Below the pieces are notes generated by a model. It saw only the letters and a program-made list of their open reading frames with translations, was not told the origin of the DNA and ran no database searches. Of a stretch of 64,000 nucleotides of DNA, positions 28,347-37,714 are shown one piece after another. The position numbers and the translations under genes were made by a program. This stretch comes from Rhodoligotrophos appendicifer (lineage in GTDB: Bacteria; Pseudomonadota; Alphaproteobacteria; Rhizobiales; Im1): contig NZ_VHKL01000003.1 in NCBI RefSeq assembly GCF_007474605.1, forward strand, positions 161,156 through 225,155, written 5' to 3'. Positions within the stretch are counted from its first letter, which is position 1. The number at the start of each line of letters is the position of its first letter.

Positions 28347-29327
28347 TCAAGTACGTTTTGCCCGACTCGTTTGCTTGTTTGCAGCGGCTTCGGCAAGGGC
28401 CGGGGCTTCTTGGATGTTTGCAGCACCGCCCATGTCGCCATTCTTGGTGCGGCCGGCGCCGGGGCCCGCGCCCAGGTCGGCACCGGTTGTCGGATCGGAT
28501 GAGGTGTCGGACATGGTCCGTTCCATCATCTGTGTGGCGACCTTCTTGTCTTTCGAGCTGAGCGTCACGGTCGCCATTCCGTCGCCGTCGTCAGCCGGCA
28601 TGACCTCTTCGAGATTGTCGACCCGGTCCCATTCGTCGCCGGAATTCCATGGTCCGGTGGCGTCCCCTTCCCCCTGGGAGGTATTGACATACATGCTGGC
28701 ATATTTCGCGATCCCCGGCAGCTTGCCCGTCGGGAAGTTGTTCTCGATGGCGTAGAGCGCCTTCTCGAATGACTTCTGATGCGCCACCTCGCGCGTCATG
28801 AGGAAGCCGAGGGCGTCCTTGATGCCGGGATCGTCGGTGATGTTGATGAGGCGCTCATAGACGATCTTGGCCCGCGCTTCGGCCGCGATGTTGGACCGCA
28901 GATCGACCGTGGGCTCGCCCCGGGAATCGACATAGGCGGCGGTCCAGGGGACGCCGGCGGAGTCGCACAAGGCCGGTCCGCCGCCGAAGAGGATCGATTG
29001 CTTGGCTGAGGCGCCGCTGGCACCGACCATCATGTAAAGGTCAGCCTCCTTCATCTGTCCTTCGGCAAGCTGTGCCTTCAGGCCTTTGTTGAGCATGGTG
29101 ACGATGGAGCCGATCACCTCGAGATGGCTCAGTTCCTCGGTTGCGATATCGAGCAGCATATCCTTGCGGCCCATATCGTCCTCAGCCAGCCCTTGGGTGA
29201 AATACCGCATGGCGGCAGCGAGCTCGCCGTCGGCGCCGCCGAACTGTTCCATGATCATGCAGGCCAAGCGCGGATCGGGCTCGGACACACGAACGGTGTA
29301 TTGCAGTCTTTTATTGTGCATGAACAT
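28347..29327 (-). CDS. manganese catalase
   Basis: The 326-aa protein decomposes hydrogen peroxide with a dimanganese centre. The ferritin-like bundle has the metal ligand motifs: Glu in MIMEQFGGADGELAAAMRY, the EELSHLE block, the ELAARA-type stretch IAAEARAKIVYERL, and a His-containing REVAHQKSF. The start MFMHNKRLQYTVRV has a consensus AAGGAGGT 7 bases upstream, which suggests high expression. A longer upstream frame lacks this. The C-terminus is a Gly/Thr/Ala-rich tail. Likely cytoplasmic; not a heme catalase. Confidence 0.93.
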   Translation of the reverse strand: MFMHNKRLQYTVRVSEPDPRLACMIMEQFGGADGELAAAMRYFTQGLAEDDMGRKDMLLDIATEELSHLEVIGSIVTMLNKGLKAQLAEGQMKEADLYMMVGASGASAKQSILFGGGPALCDSAGVPWTAAYVDSRGEPTVDLRSNIAAEARAKIVYERLINITDDPGIKDALGFLMTREVAHQKSFEKALYAIENNFPTGKLPGIAKYASMYVNTSQGEGDATGPWNSGDEWDRVDNLEEVMPADDGDGMATVTLSSKDKKVATQMMERTMSDTSSDPTTGADLGAGPGAGRTKNGDMGGAANIQEAPALAEAAANKQTSRAKRT

Positions 29328-29546
29328 TGAGGGACCTCCTTGATGATCCGCAAACTCACCCTGTGGGGACGAGTTCCACTTTGTAGAAACGGGAAGCCGC
29401 ATCGCACCGCTCACCAGCGTGAAAGCCCGAGTTCCTGCTGGCCGTTGTGAGACAACCCCGTCATCATGTAGAGAGATGCGCTTGGAGCAGATGCAGGGGG
29501 GCAGAATGCTCGCCCATGGTCACTGCCGCCCGAACCGAGGCCTGAA

Positions 29547-30212
29547 ATGACGGATCTATCCTCCTGGACCGGCGTCCCGCGTCCGCAACGACAGGTGCTG
29601 GAGGGACGATATGTCCGCCTCGAGCCGCTGGACCCGGCGCGCCATGGAGATAATTTGCTGGAATCTGCCCGGCAGCCCGGCGCAGATGATCGTTTCCGCT
29701 ACCTGTTCGAGGAAACCCCTGCGGATGGCGCCGCCTTCGACCCTTGGCTCATCAAGGCCTCGTCCTCAGAGGATCCTCTGTTCTTCGCCGTGATCGACCG
29801 GCGCACCAACCGCGCGGAGGGTCGCCAGTCGCTGATGCGGATCGACACCGTGCATGGCGTCATCGAAATCGGCAATATTCTTTGGGGCCCCGCCATCGCG
29901 CGCAGCCGCATCGCGACGGAAGCCCTCTATCTTTTTGCCGCCTATGCCTTCGACAGTCTGGGCTATCGGCGTTTCGAGTGGAAATGCAACGATCTCAACG
30001 AGCCGTCAAAGCGCGCCGCTCAACGCTTTGGCTTTGCCTTCGAGGGCGTCTTTCGTCAGCACATGGTCACCAAAGGCGGCAATCGTGACACGGCCTGGTT
30101 CGCGATGATCGACAGCGACTGGCCGCAGATCAGGGCAGGATACGAAGCATGGTTGCAGCCGGAGAATTTCGACGCCACCGGTGAACAGCGCAGTAAACTG
30201 GCTGTCTCATGA
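29547..30212 (+). CDS. GNAT N-acetyltransferase of the RimJ/RimL type
   Basis: The protein (221 aa) contains the GNAT fold with IGNILWGPAIARSRIATEAL (an N-acetyltransferase block, acetyl-CoA binding) and the C-terminal WKCNDLNEPSKRAAQRFGF stretch typical of the RimJ/RimL subgroup that acetylates protein N-termini or small amines. Substrate unknown. It stands alone between the catalase gene and the catabolic cluster, converging with the first SDR gene. Confidence 0.88.
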   Translation: MTDLSSWTGVPRPQRQVLEGRYVRLEPLDPARHGDNLLESARQPGADDRFRYLFEETPADGAAFDPWLIKASSSEDPLFFAVIDRRTNRAEGRQSLMRIDTVHGVIEIGNILWGPAIARSRIATEALYLFAAYAFDSLGYRRFEWKCNDLNEPSKRAAQRFGFAFEGVFRQHMVTKGGNRDTAWFAMIDSDWPQIRAGYEAWLQPENFDATGEQRSKLAVS

Positions 30213-30345
30213 CGCGGCCGAGAATAACACCATGGCTTCGAACAGATCGTTGGAACGCCGTTGGCCACCGGGTTCGAAGGCTATGCTGTCGACTGACGCC
30301 GGGTAAGAAGAGCCGGTGAATCGCATCGTAACCCGTCCTGAGCGC

Positions 30346-31077
30346 CTATATGCAGCGGCCGCCATCCACCGGGAGCGACATGCCTGTCACCATGGATGAG
30401 GCGTCGGAGGCAAGCCAAAGGGCGGCCGCAGCAACATCTGCGGGCTCGACCAGCCGTCCCAGGGGGATGCCCTGACGGATCTGTTCCCAGGTCTCGGCAT
30501 CGTCGTGATCGCCGATGAAGGCCTTGATCAGCGGAGTCCGCGAGATCGCAGGACAAATGCAGTTGACCCGGACCCTGTCCTCCGCCACTTCGAGGGCGAG
30601 CGCTCGGGTCATGGTGATGACCGCTCCTTTCGAGGCCGAATAGGCGACAGCGCCGGCCCGGGGACGTAGCGCGCTGCCGGATGCGATGTTGATGATGTTT
30701 CCCCGCGACCGTGATCGGAACAAGGGAAGCACGGCGCGGCAGCACAGGAATACGCCGGTGACATTCACCTGGAACAGGTCGTTGAATTCTGCCAGGGACG
30801 TGGACTCCAGGCGGCCGGCCGGACCAACGGTCCCGGCATTGTTGATCAGGATATCGACGGCGCCGAAGCGAGTCTTGGCAGCCTCGACTATCCGCTCAGC
30901 ATCCTCCTCTCGCGTGACATCCGCCAGGACAGGCAGCAGGCGATCGCCCTCTGGTTGCCGCCCGACTTGACGATCGACCGCGACGATCGCGGCTCCATGG
31001 GCCAGGAACTGCGAGACCATCTCAGCGCCAAAGCCCGAAGCGGCGCCCGTGATGATGGCGGTCTTTCCAGCAAGCAT
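30346..31077 (-). CDS. SDR family oxidoreductase (operon end)
   Basis: This 243-aa short-chain dehydrogenase has the Rossmann nucleotide motif TGAASGFGAEM at the N-terminus, NNAGTVGPAG, and the active-site YSASKGA (Tyr and Lys intact). Ser is in IASGSALRP. It is the last of the nine-gene minus-strand operon and starts 2 bases after the permease gene. It probably reduces or oxidises an alcohol/ketone made in the pathway; the substrate is unknown. Confidence 0.93.
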   Translation of the reverse strand: MLAGKTAIITGAASGFGAEMVSQFLAHGAAIVAVDRQVGRQPEGDRLLPVLADVTREEDAERIVEAAKTRFGAVDILINNAGTVGPAGRLESTSLAEFNDLFQVNVTGVFLCCRAVLPLFRSRSRGNIINIASGSALRPRAGAVAYSASKGAVITMTRALALEVAEDRVRVNCICPAISRTPLIKAFIGDHDDAETWEQIRQGIPLGRLVEPADVAAAALWLASDASSMVTGMSLPVDGGRCI

Positions 31078-31079
31078 GG

Positions 31080-31922
31080 TCAGCCCTGTTCGGTTTTGTC
31101 CTTGGTAGATTGCTGGGTGAGCCGGTCGAAGTTAATGAATCTGGCGCTGGCAAAGAGAACGATCAGGGTCACGATGACGAGACCCGAGGCCACTGCCGTG
31201 AGCTGCGGATCCAAGGGCGAGAAACGCAGCGCATCGAAGATGCGGACCGGCAGAGTGACGACCCTTGGCGTATTGAGGAAGATTGAGATCGACGCGTCGC
31301 TGAAGGAGACGAGAAAGGCCAGTCCCCAACCGACCACGAGACTCCAGGAGACCAGCGGCAGCGTGACATGGCGGAAAGTGCGCAAGCGGCTGGCTCCCAG
31401 ACTGCGAGCAGCCTCTTCCAGGGTCGGATTGACGAGACGAAGGCCGGCACCGATCAGGGTCACCGCATAGGGTGTGACCAGCACGATATGGCCGGCGATC
31501 AGCGCGAAGACCGTGCCGCCAATGCCAATCCGGGTATAAGTCTGGAGAAAACCAAAGCCGAGGACCACGGAAGGCATCATCATCGAGGAGACGACCAGAA
31601 GCCAGAGGACGACGTTCATCCGTGTTCGGTACCGGATGAGGGCGATGGAGACGGCAAGCCCCACGAGGCCCGCGACCGTCGAGGCAAGACCGGCAATTCC
31701 AAGGCTGAGACCGAAGGAATCGATCATCTCGGGTCGGTCGAAGACTTGCGAATACCACTGGAGGGTCAGTCCCACTGGCGGAAAGACCACATATTGGGTG
31801 GTGGTCAGCGAGCCCAGCGTGATCGCGGCGATGGGAGCCAGGAGGAGAATCTGTACGAGGCCGACATAGGCGTAGAGGGCGCCGCGGCTGAAGCGTCCTC
31901 CAAGACCTTCGGATCCGGACAT
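31080..31922 (-). CDS. ABC transporter permease, PotC-like
   Basis: A 280-aa inner-membrane permease with six predicted helices. The cytoplasmic EAA-like loop EEAARSLGASRLRTFRHVTLPL (about residues 180-200) couples it to the ATPase. The start MSGSEGLGG lies 1 base after the preceding permease stop. It pairs with the PotB-like permease to form the membrane channel of the importer. Confidence 0.93.
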   Translation of the reverse strand: MSGSEGLGGRFSRGALYAYVGLVQILLLAPIAAITLGSLTTTQYVVFPPVGLTLQWYSQVFDRPEMIDSFGLSLGIAGLASTVAGLVGLAVSIALIRYRTRMNVVLWLLVVSSMMMPSVVLGFGFLQTYTRIGIGGTVFALIAGHIVLVTPYAVTLIGAGLRLVNPTLEEAARSLGASRLRTFRHVTLPLVSWSLVVGWGLAFLVSFSDASISIFLNTPRVVTLPVRIFDALRFSPLDPQLTAVASGLVIVTLIVLFASARFINFDRLTQQSTKDKTEQG

Positions 31923-31923
31923 G

Positions 31924-32826
31924 TCAGTTCCCTCCGTCCGCGGCGATCGACCGCCTGCGCGCCAGGGCACCATTCAACATCTCAAGGCCACGCCAGCCAC
32001 TGAGAATTCCCGTGGTGCAGACCACGAGAATCACCGACATGCAGGCGGCAAACGGCCAGTTCAGGAGCGACATGCCCTGCTGATAGATGAGCACCGACAT
32101 GACCTTGACCTGCGGCCCGGCGACCAGGGCCGGAACGGCATAGGCGCTCATGCTCAGTGAGAAGACGATCAGACTTCCGGCAGCAAGCCCCGGCAGGCTC
32201 AGGGGCAGGACGATGGCCATGAACGCGCGGCGTCCGCTGGCTCCGAGACTGCGCGAGGCCAGGACGAGGTTCCAGTCGAGACTGCGCAGCGAGGCCGAGA
32301 CCGCGAAGATCATGAAGGCGCAATTGGCGTAGACGAGGCCCAGGACCAGTGTGAACTCACGGAAGACCAGCTTGACTGGGCTGTCGACGAGACCCAAGCC
32401 GATAAGGGTGTCGTTGACGATACCCTTTGTGCCGAGAATGATGAGCCAGCCATAGGCGATGACCACAGGGCTCGTCACCATCGGCACGATCAGGACGATG
32501 AGCATGAAGGTGCGGAACCGGCTTTCGGTTCGGGCAATGAAATAGCTGATGGGATAGCCGGCGACGGCGCAGATAACGGTGATCATCAGGGAAATCCTGA
32601 TCGTGCGCCAGAGAACGCCGAGGTAGAAGGAATCGGTCAGGAACTTCGTATAGAAGTCGAACTGGAAGGCTGAAGAGGCGCCCGTGATCGGATCGAAACG
32701 GTCGAGGCTGCCCCGGAAGAGTTGATAGACCGGCAGTCCGTAGAGGACGGCGAAGAGGATGATGGGGAGCAGGGCCAGCAACAGCCACTGCAGATGACCG
32801 GATGATCCCGATGACGGCTGGCTCAT
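31924..32826 (-). CDS. ABC transporter permease, PotB-like
   Basis: A 300-aa membrane protein with six helices, and an EAA-like loop, ASRSLGASGRRAFMAIVLPL, in the usual place. The ATG (MSQPSSGS) overlaps the stop of the ATPase gene as ATGA. Homologues are the first permease of spermidine/putrescine-type importers; the actual substrate is set by the binding protein and is not known here. Confidence 0.93.
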   Translation of the reverse strand: MSQPSSGSSGHLQWLLLALLPIILFAVLYGLPVYQLFRGSLDRFDPITGASSAFQFDFYTKFLTDSFYLGVLWRTIRISLMITVICAVAGYPISYFIARTESRFRTFMLIVLIVPMVTSPVVIAYGWLIILGTKGIVNDTLIGLGLVDSPVKLVFREFTLVLGLVYANCAFMIFAVSASLRSLDWNLVLASRSLGASGRRAFMAIVLPLSLPGLAAGSLIVFSLSMSAYAVPALVAGPQVKVMSVLIYQQGMSLLNWPFAACMSVILVVCTTGILSGWRGLEMLNGALARRRSIAADGGN

Positions 32827-33989
32827 CGCGCGCCACCGGAGAAGATCAGGGTATCCGCAATGTCCCACGCGACATGCACGCGGTCCCCTGCCCTAAAGGC
32901 AGAGTTGCGACCTCCTGTGGACCAGACGTGCAGTACCAGCGCCCCGACTCGAACCCGGTATTCCATCCTATGGCCGATATACTGGGAGCGCTCGACGACA
33001 CCCTCAAGATCGGTCGAGCTGGACGGCGCGTTGTGTGACGGCCCTTGAGCACTCAGTCTGACGCGTTCGGGGCGAATGAGAAACCGGACGGAAGAGGCAT
33101 CCGGCGTGCGGGGGCTGTCCTTGACACCGACAGAGCCAAGGCCCTCGATCTTCACTGAAGGATGGCCGCCGGCCGTGCTGTAAACGCCATCAAAGGCATT
33201 GGAACCGCCGACAAAGGTTGCCACAAACTCGTTGCTCGGAGCCTCGTAGATGTCGGAGGGTGACCCGACCTGCTCGATCCTGCCTGCACGCATCACGATG
33301 ATGCGGTCGGCGATCGCCATGGCTTCCTCTTGGTCATGGGTGACCATGATTGTAGAGATGCCCAGTCGCTCGAGGAGTTCCAGCAGCTCGCTGCGCATCT
33401 CCAGCCGCAGGCGGGCGTCGAGGTTGCTAAAGGGCTCGTCGAGAAGCAACAGGCTGGGCTGAATGATGACGGCACGCGCGAAGGCGATGCGCTGCTGCTC
33501 GCCGCCGGAGAGCATGGCAGGCTTCTTGGCCCCCGCGTTTGGGAGACGCACGAGCGTCAGCGCATCGCTCACGCGGGCGCGAATTTCGCTCTCGCTCTTC
33601 CCCCGCATCCGCAAGCCGAATGCGACGTTGTCATAGACCGTTAGGTGGGGGAACAAGGCGTAATTCTGGAACAGAATGCCGATGTTTCTGTGCTCGGGCT
33701 GGACGCCGAGCATGCTGCGGCCTTCGATGGAGAGCCGGCCGCTTGTCGGCGCCGTAAAGCCGGCAATGACCCTGAGGCAGGTGGTCTTGCCGCAGCCGGA
33801 GGGACCTAAGAGGCAAACCCGTTCCCCTGACGAGACCTGGAAGCTGACTGAATCCAGTGCGCGCTGCTCTCCAAATGTTACGACGAGTTCGTCGATTCTC
33901 AGGTAATCCGGCTTTTGAATAGGCCCTCCACTGAGTGATCCTGTCGATTTTTCCCCGCTGGCCCCGATGGGTTTGTAGATCGTCATCAC
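32823..33989 (-). CDS. ABC transporter ATP-binding protein, PotA-like
   Basis: The 388-aa ATPase energises the importer. Walker A GPSGCGKT is at residues 62-69, the signature LSGGEQQR around 160, and Walker B LLLDEPFSNLD follows. The C-terminal part is a TOBE-type regulatory domain typical of polyamine and iron importers. The start could be either of the first two Met codons. It is in an operon with both permeases. Confidence 0.95.
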   Translation of the reverse strand: MMTIYKPIGASGEKSTGSLSGGPIQKPDYLRIDELVVTFGEQRALDSVSFQVSSGERVCLLGPSGCGKTTCLRVIAGFTAPTSGRLSIEGRSMLGVQPEHRNIGILFQNYALFPHLTVYDNVAFGLRMRGKSESEIRARVSDALTLVRLPNAGAKKPAMLSGGEQQRIAFARAVIIQPSLLLLDEPFSNLDARLRLEMRSELLELLERLGISTIMVTHDQEEAMAIADRIIVMRAGRIEQVGSPSDIYEAPSNEFVATFVGGSNAFDGVYSTAGGHPSVKIEGLGSVGVKDSPRTPDASSVRFLIRPERVRLSAQGPSHNAPSSSTDLEGVVERSQYIGHRMEYRVRVGALVLHVWSTGGRNSAFRAGDRVHVAWDIADTLIFSGGAR

Positions 33990-34020
33990 CCCTGCGCCCC
34001 GCCGTCCATCACCAATCTCG

Positions 34021-35121
34021 TCATGACAGGCCGGCGGCGGCTGAGTGCCTGCCGGCAGCGACGGTCGGCGCGCTATGATGGGCGCTGGAGGACAGCATCG
34101 GCAAGACTTCCGTTCCGAACAGTTCCATCGATCGGAGGGCTGAGCGATGCGGCAGTGAACCGAATTGGAACATGAAGCTCACATGCGTTGGGTTTAGCAG
34201 CTGAAAGTCTTCCGCCAGGATCGAGGCGACCCGCTCGGGGCTGCCGATGGGGGAGAATTCGATGATCTCTTCCAATGACGGCTCGTCGCGGAAGGGAAGT
34301 TCACGCAGCATGGCGCCGTCTAGTTGCTCCGCATTGGCCCGAAGTCCTGCTCCGAGACGCAATGTGTAGCGAATATTCTCCGCCGCCTTGATCTCCTCGT
34401 TACGGTTCTTGGTGACATAGATGAAGCGCTGAGTGGCAAAGGCCATATCTTCGGGAGAGCGTCCGACCGACGTCCAGATTTTTGCGATCGCCTCCTTCGA
34501 TTTCAGAGTCGTGGAGGCGGGTCGGTGATGCTGGCCGATGAAGGGCACGTAATTGTTGCGGGCGATCCGCTCCTGAATTGAGATGTCCTGGGTCAAGCCA
34601 GCCACATAGACCTGCGGCATCGGCTTCTGCTGTGGCTGGAGGCCGATCGGTGTGTGGTCGATTTTGAAGTGCTTGCCCTGATAGTGGATCTCGCCGGTCC
34701 GATAGGCCATTTCGATCATATCGAGCAGCTCGCTGAACATGGCGGGGCCGTCCTTCAGATCGCGACCGAACTGCCTGAACTCATAGTTCTGGTATCCGCC
34801 GCCCACACCCAACTGCAGGCGCCCGTCACTGATCTGGTCGACAAAGGCGATCTCCTCGATCAGACGCACGGGCTCATAAAGTGGAAGAACGAGAACCGCA
34901 GGGCCGACATTGATCCGCTTCGTTCGTGCTGCGCAGTAGGCCGACATGATCAGAGGTGACGGGATCATGCAGTAATTTGAAAAATGATGCTCGGCGAACC
35001 ACACCGTATCGAAATCGAGCTGTTCCGCCATCTGGCAGAGTTCCATCGAGTCCAGGGCGAGCTGCTGGGGCGATTTGCTCGTGTCACGCCGCGGCATTAG
35101 GTTGAAGAGGCCGAAATTCAT
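34021..35121 (-). CDS. LLM class flavin-dependent monooxygenase 1
   Basis: This 366-aa protein is a luciferase-family TIM barrel that uses reduced flavin and O2. The motif TVWFAEHHFSNY (about residues 38-50) is the family's active-site region; the ISDGRLQLGVGGGYQ block follows. It is a paralogue of the gene at 39012, which begins in the same way (MVTLGLF). Start MNFGLFNL chosen; a Met five codons earlier is possible. The reduced flavin would come from the reductase at 41095. Substrate unknown. Confidence 0.9.
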   Translation of the reverse strand: MNFGLFNLMPRRDTSKSPQQLALDSMELCQMAEQLDFDTVWFAEHHFSNYCMIPSPLIMSAYCAARTKRINVGPAVLVLPLYEPVRLIEEIAFVDQISDGRLQLGVGGGYQNYEFRQFGRDLKDGPAMFSELLDMIEMAYRTGEIHYQGKHFKIDHTPIGLQPQQKPMPQVYVAGLTQDISIQERIARNNYVPFIGQHHRPASTTLKSKEAIAKIWTSVGRSPEDMAFATQRFIYVTKNRNEEIKAAENIRYTLRLGAGLRANAEQLDGAMLRELPFRDEPSLEEIIEFSPIGSPERVASILAEDFQLLNPTHVSFMFQFGSLPHRSALRSMELFGTEVLPMLSSSAHHSAPTVAAGRHSAAAGLS

Positions 35122-35153
35122 TGTGCTTGTTCCCATTGCGTGCTCGTGCGGGG

Positions 35154-35912
35154 TCAGACGCCCACGATCGTGTCGCCGCCATTCGGGCTTAGAACCTGGC
35201 CGGTGACGAAGCTGGCTTCCGAGGATGCGAGGAAGATCACCGGGTAGGACATTTCCTCCGGCTCCGCCAAGCGGCCGAGGGGGATTGCCTTGGCCTGCGC
35301 TTTCACGGCCTCGAGGCCGTCGACCTCCACCTGCATTTCGGTTTTCACAGCGCCGGGAGCCACGGCGTTGACGCAGATGTTGTGCGGCGCGAACTCCTTC
35401 GCCCAAGCCTTGGTGAGTCCGAGGATCGCTGCCTTGGCGGCACAGTAGGTCGCGCCGAAATGATGGCCGGTCATGCCCCAGATGGAGGAGATGTTGACAA
35501 TCCTGCCCGACCGGCGGGCAATCATGCCCGGTACCGCGGCCTGGGTCGTGAAGATCGTCCCTTTGACATGGACTCCGAACATGCGCTCGTAGAGGTCCTC
35601 GGTGATACCGTCCAGCCCTGCGCGCTCGGCGGAAATTCCGGCATTATTGATCAGGATGTCGATACCGCCGAACTCGGCTTCCCCTCGCCGGACCACGTCC
35701 TGCATGTCGCCGGGCTTGGAGACGTCGCCGCAGGCGACGAGGCACCGGCCACCCTTGTCCCGAATGCGCCTTGCAGTCTCCTCGGCCCAGGCCTCGTTGA
35801 TGTCATGGATGACGACGGCCGCCCCACGGGCTGCGAGAATTGCGGCGTGCGACCGTCCCATGCCGCGACCCGAGCCGGTGATCAACGCCGTCTTGCCGGT
35901 AAAGTCAGCCAC
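35154..35912 (-). CDS. SDR family oxidoreductase
   Basis: A 252-aa short-chain dehydrogenase. NAD(P)-binding TGSGRGMGRSH at the N-terminus, NNAGIS, catalytic Ser in ISSIWGM and Tyr-Lys in YCAAKAAI are all intact. It lies 32 bases upstream of the LLM gene and 37 after the aminotransferase. Likely acts on a hydroxyl or keto intermediate of the same pathway. Confidence 0.93.
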   Translation of the reverse strand: MADFTGKTALITGSGRGMGRSHAAILAARGAAVVIHDINEAWAEETARRIRDKGGRCLVACGDVSKPGDMQDVVRRGEAEFGGIDILINNAGISAERAGLDGITEDLYERMFGVHVKGTIFTTQAAVPGMIARRSGRIVNISSIWGMTGHHFGATYCAAKAAILGLTKAWAKEFAPHNICVNAVAPGAVKTEMQVEVDGLEAVKAQAKAIPLGRLAEPEEMSYPVIFLASSEASFVTGQVLSPNGGDTIVGV

Positions 35913-35949
35913 GTTTCGCTCCTGGTTACAAGGGTTCCGGACGCGACCG

Positions 35950-36873
35950 TCAAACGGCCGTCGACCATGTCGGGTCGCTGTGCTTCTGCCAGTAGAGATC
36001 GAGGATGGCGCTGGTCACGGTGCCGACCCCGCCATTGCCGACAGGCGCGCCATCGATCTCCGTGACCGGCATGACTCCGCCCGCCGTGGATGTGATGAAC
36101 ACCTCATGGGCACCGCGCAGGGCGTCCGCCGTGAGCGTCCCTTCGCGAAGGTTGATGCCGAGTTCCTTGGCCAAATCCTTTGTGATGCCGCGAGTGATGC
36201 CTTCAAGAACGCCGGCGGCAGGGGTCAGAAGGGCGCCATCGGCGACGGCGAAGATGTTGAAGCCGGGGCCCTCGGTGATATTGCCGTCGAGATCGACGAG
36301 CACCGCGTTCTCGGCGCCGCGGTCATAGGCTTCGAACATCCCGCTGACCAGATCGAGCCAATGATAGTTCTTGATGCGCGGATCCACTGATTGCGGAGCA
36401 ATGCGCGGAATCTTGCTGATGATCAGCTTCAGCCCGCGCCGGCGCTGCTCCTCGTTGGCGATCCAGCCGAAGGGAATGGCGAAGGCGATGAAATTGTTGC
36501 GGGCGTCGCGTGGATCGCGGCTGAAGGTGGGCGAGATGCCCCGGGTGCAGATCATCTCGACATAGGCGTCTTCGAGGCCGGAGCGGCGAACGCATTCATG
36601 GAGGATTTCGATCAGCCTCGCACGATCGAAGGGAAGGCTGAGCCGCATCCGCTCCAGATTCAACAGGAAGCGGTCGATATGCCGGTCTTCGCAAAAGAAC
36701 CGCCCTTTCCAGACATGGACCACGTCGTAGGTGGCGTCTGAGCGCAGGAATCCCCAATCAAGGACCGATAGCTTCGCCTCTGCGATCTCGCAGAACTCGC
36801 CATTGGCGTAAGCTGTGCCAGGCGGGTAGCGGAGTGTTCCCGCATTTGTGGAAGATTGCTGGTCCAAAATCAT
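35950..36873 (-). CDS. class IV PLP-dependent aminotransferase
   Basis: A 307-aa fold-type IV enzyme related to branched-chain and D-amino acid aminotransferases. Lys168 (RIKNYHW) is the pyridoxal-phosphate lysine, and the motif EGPGFNIFAV is the phosphate-binding loop. The start MILDQQSS is the only good candidate within the frame that avoids overlapping the SDR gene. It could add or remove an amino group from a pathway intermediate; the type of substrate is not readable. Confidence 0.9.
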   Translation of the reverse strand: MILDQQSSTNAGTLRYPPGTAYANGEFCEIAEAKLSVLDWGFLRSDATYDVVHVWKGRFFCEDRHIDRFLLNLERMRLSLPFDRARLIEILHECVRRSGLEDAYVEMICTRGISPTFSRDPRDARNNFIAFAIPFGWIANEEQRRRGLKLIISKIPRIAPQSVDPRIKNYHWLDLVSGMFEAYDRGAENAVLVDLDGNITEGPGFNIFAVADGALLTPAAGVLEGITRGITKDLAKELGINLREGTLTADALRGAHEVFITSTAGGVMPVTEIDGAPVGNGGVGTVTSAILDLYWQKHSDPTWSTAV

Positions 36874-36901
36874 AGCCGTCGCTCTCGCCTCAGTGGTTTT
36901 C

Positions 36902-37642
36902 TCAACGGACTGTGCCGCCGTCGACCATGATGTCTTGGCCGGTGATGTAGCTGCTGTCGCTGTCGGCGAGGAAGCCAACCGTACGGGCGACTTCCTCCAG
37001 GGTGCCAGCCCGTTGGAGCGGGATGTTCCCCACGAGCTCCGCAGGCCACGAGTGATTGTCCAGAAAGCCTGGCATGACGTTGGTCATGCGAATGCCGTCG
37101 CGGCCGTAGCGAGAGGCATATAGCTTCGCGAAGCCGGTGAGGGATCGTCGGACCGTCGCCCCGAAGGGATAGGCCACGCAGGGTGCCACGGCAAACGCAC
37201 TTGAGATATTGACGATCGACCCGCCCCCCGCAGCCTGCATGTGGGGCGTGACGATGCGCGCCATGCGCACCACCGGAAGGAACTGGAGGTCCATCATGGC
37301 GTGCCAGTCCTCGTCCGGGATCTCCAGCAAATATCCGTCGGGGGACAGCTCATAGGAACTGCGTTCCGGTGACGTCGACCATGTGGGATTGCCTGTGCTG
37401 TTCACCACCGCATCGATTCGTCCATGCTGCGTCATCGCAAGGTCGACGAGGGCCGCCAGGTCCTCGGTCTTCTCCACCGAGCCCGTAACAGCATGGCCGT
37501 CGAGCTCCGCGGCGACGGCGGCGGCCGAACCCGACAAGGACATGAGCACGACGCTGAACCCGCGCCTCGCCATCTCCCGGGCACAGGCGGCACCGATCCC
37601 CCGCCCCGCCCCCGTAAGGACCGCCACACGCCGATCACCCAC
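36902..37642 (-). CDS. SDR family protein with altered active site
   Basis: A 246-aa Rossmann-fold SDR with TGAGRGIGAAC and ISSAFAVAP. The usual YxxxK is not conserved: the candidate reads YPFGATVRR, so the fourth residue after Tyr is Ala rather than Lys. The remainder, including IRMTNVMPGF and ITGQDIMVDGG, looks like a typical SDR. It may have a different catalytic set or a non-oxidoreductase role. It sits second in the operon after the binding protein. Confidence 0.87.
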   Translation of the reverse strand: MGDRRVAVLTGAGRGIGAACAREMARRGFSVVLMSLSGSAAAVAAELDGHAVTGSVEKTEDLAALVDLAMTQHGRIDAVVNSTGNPTWSTSPERSSYELSPDGYLLEIPDEDWHAMMDLQFLPVVRMARIVTPHMQAAGGGSIVNISSAFAVAPCVAYPFGATVRRSLTGFAKLYASRYGRDGIRMTNVMPGFLDNHSWPAELVGNIPLQRAGTLEEVARTVGFLADSDSSYITGQDIMVDGGTVR

Positions 37643-37714
37643 TCTGATACTCCTGCCGCTGCCGAGCCATCCGATGCCGAGAAGATGCGGGGAACCCTGT
37701 GGTCCCCGCGCCGC

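Noticed and set aside
30281-30745. 154-codon frame overlapping the last SDR gene
   Set aside because: Alternate frame of a gene with complete SDR motifs.
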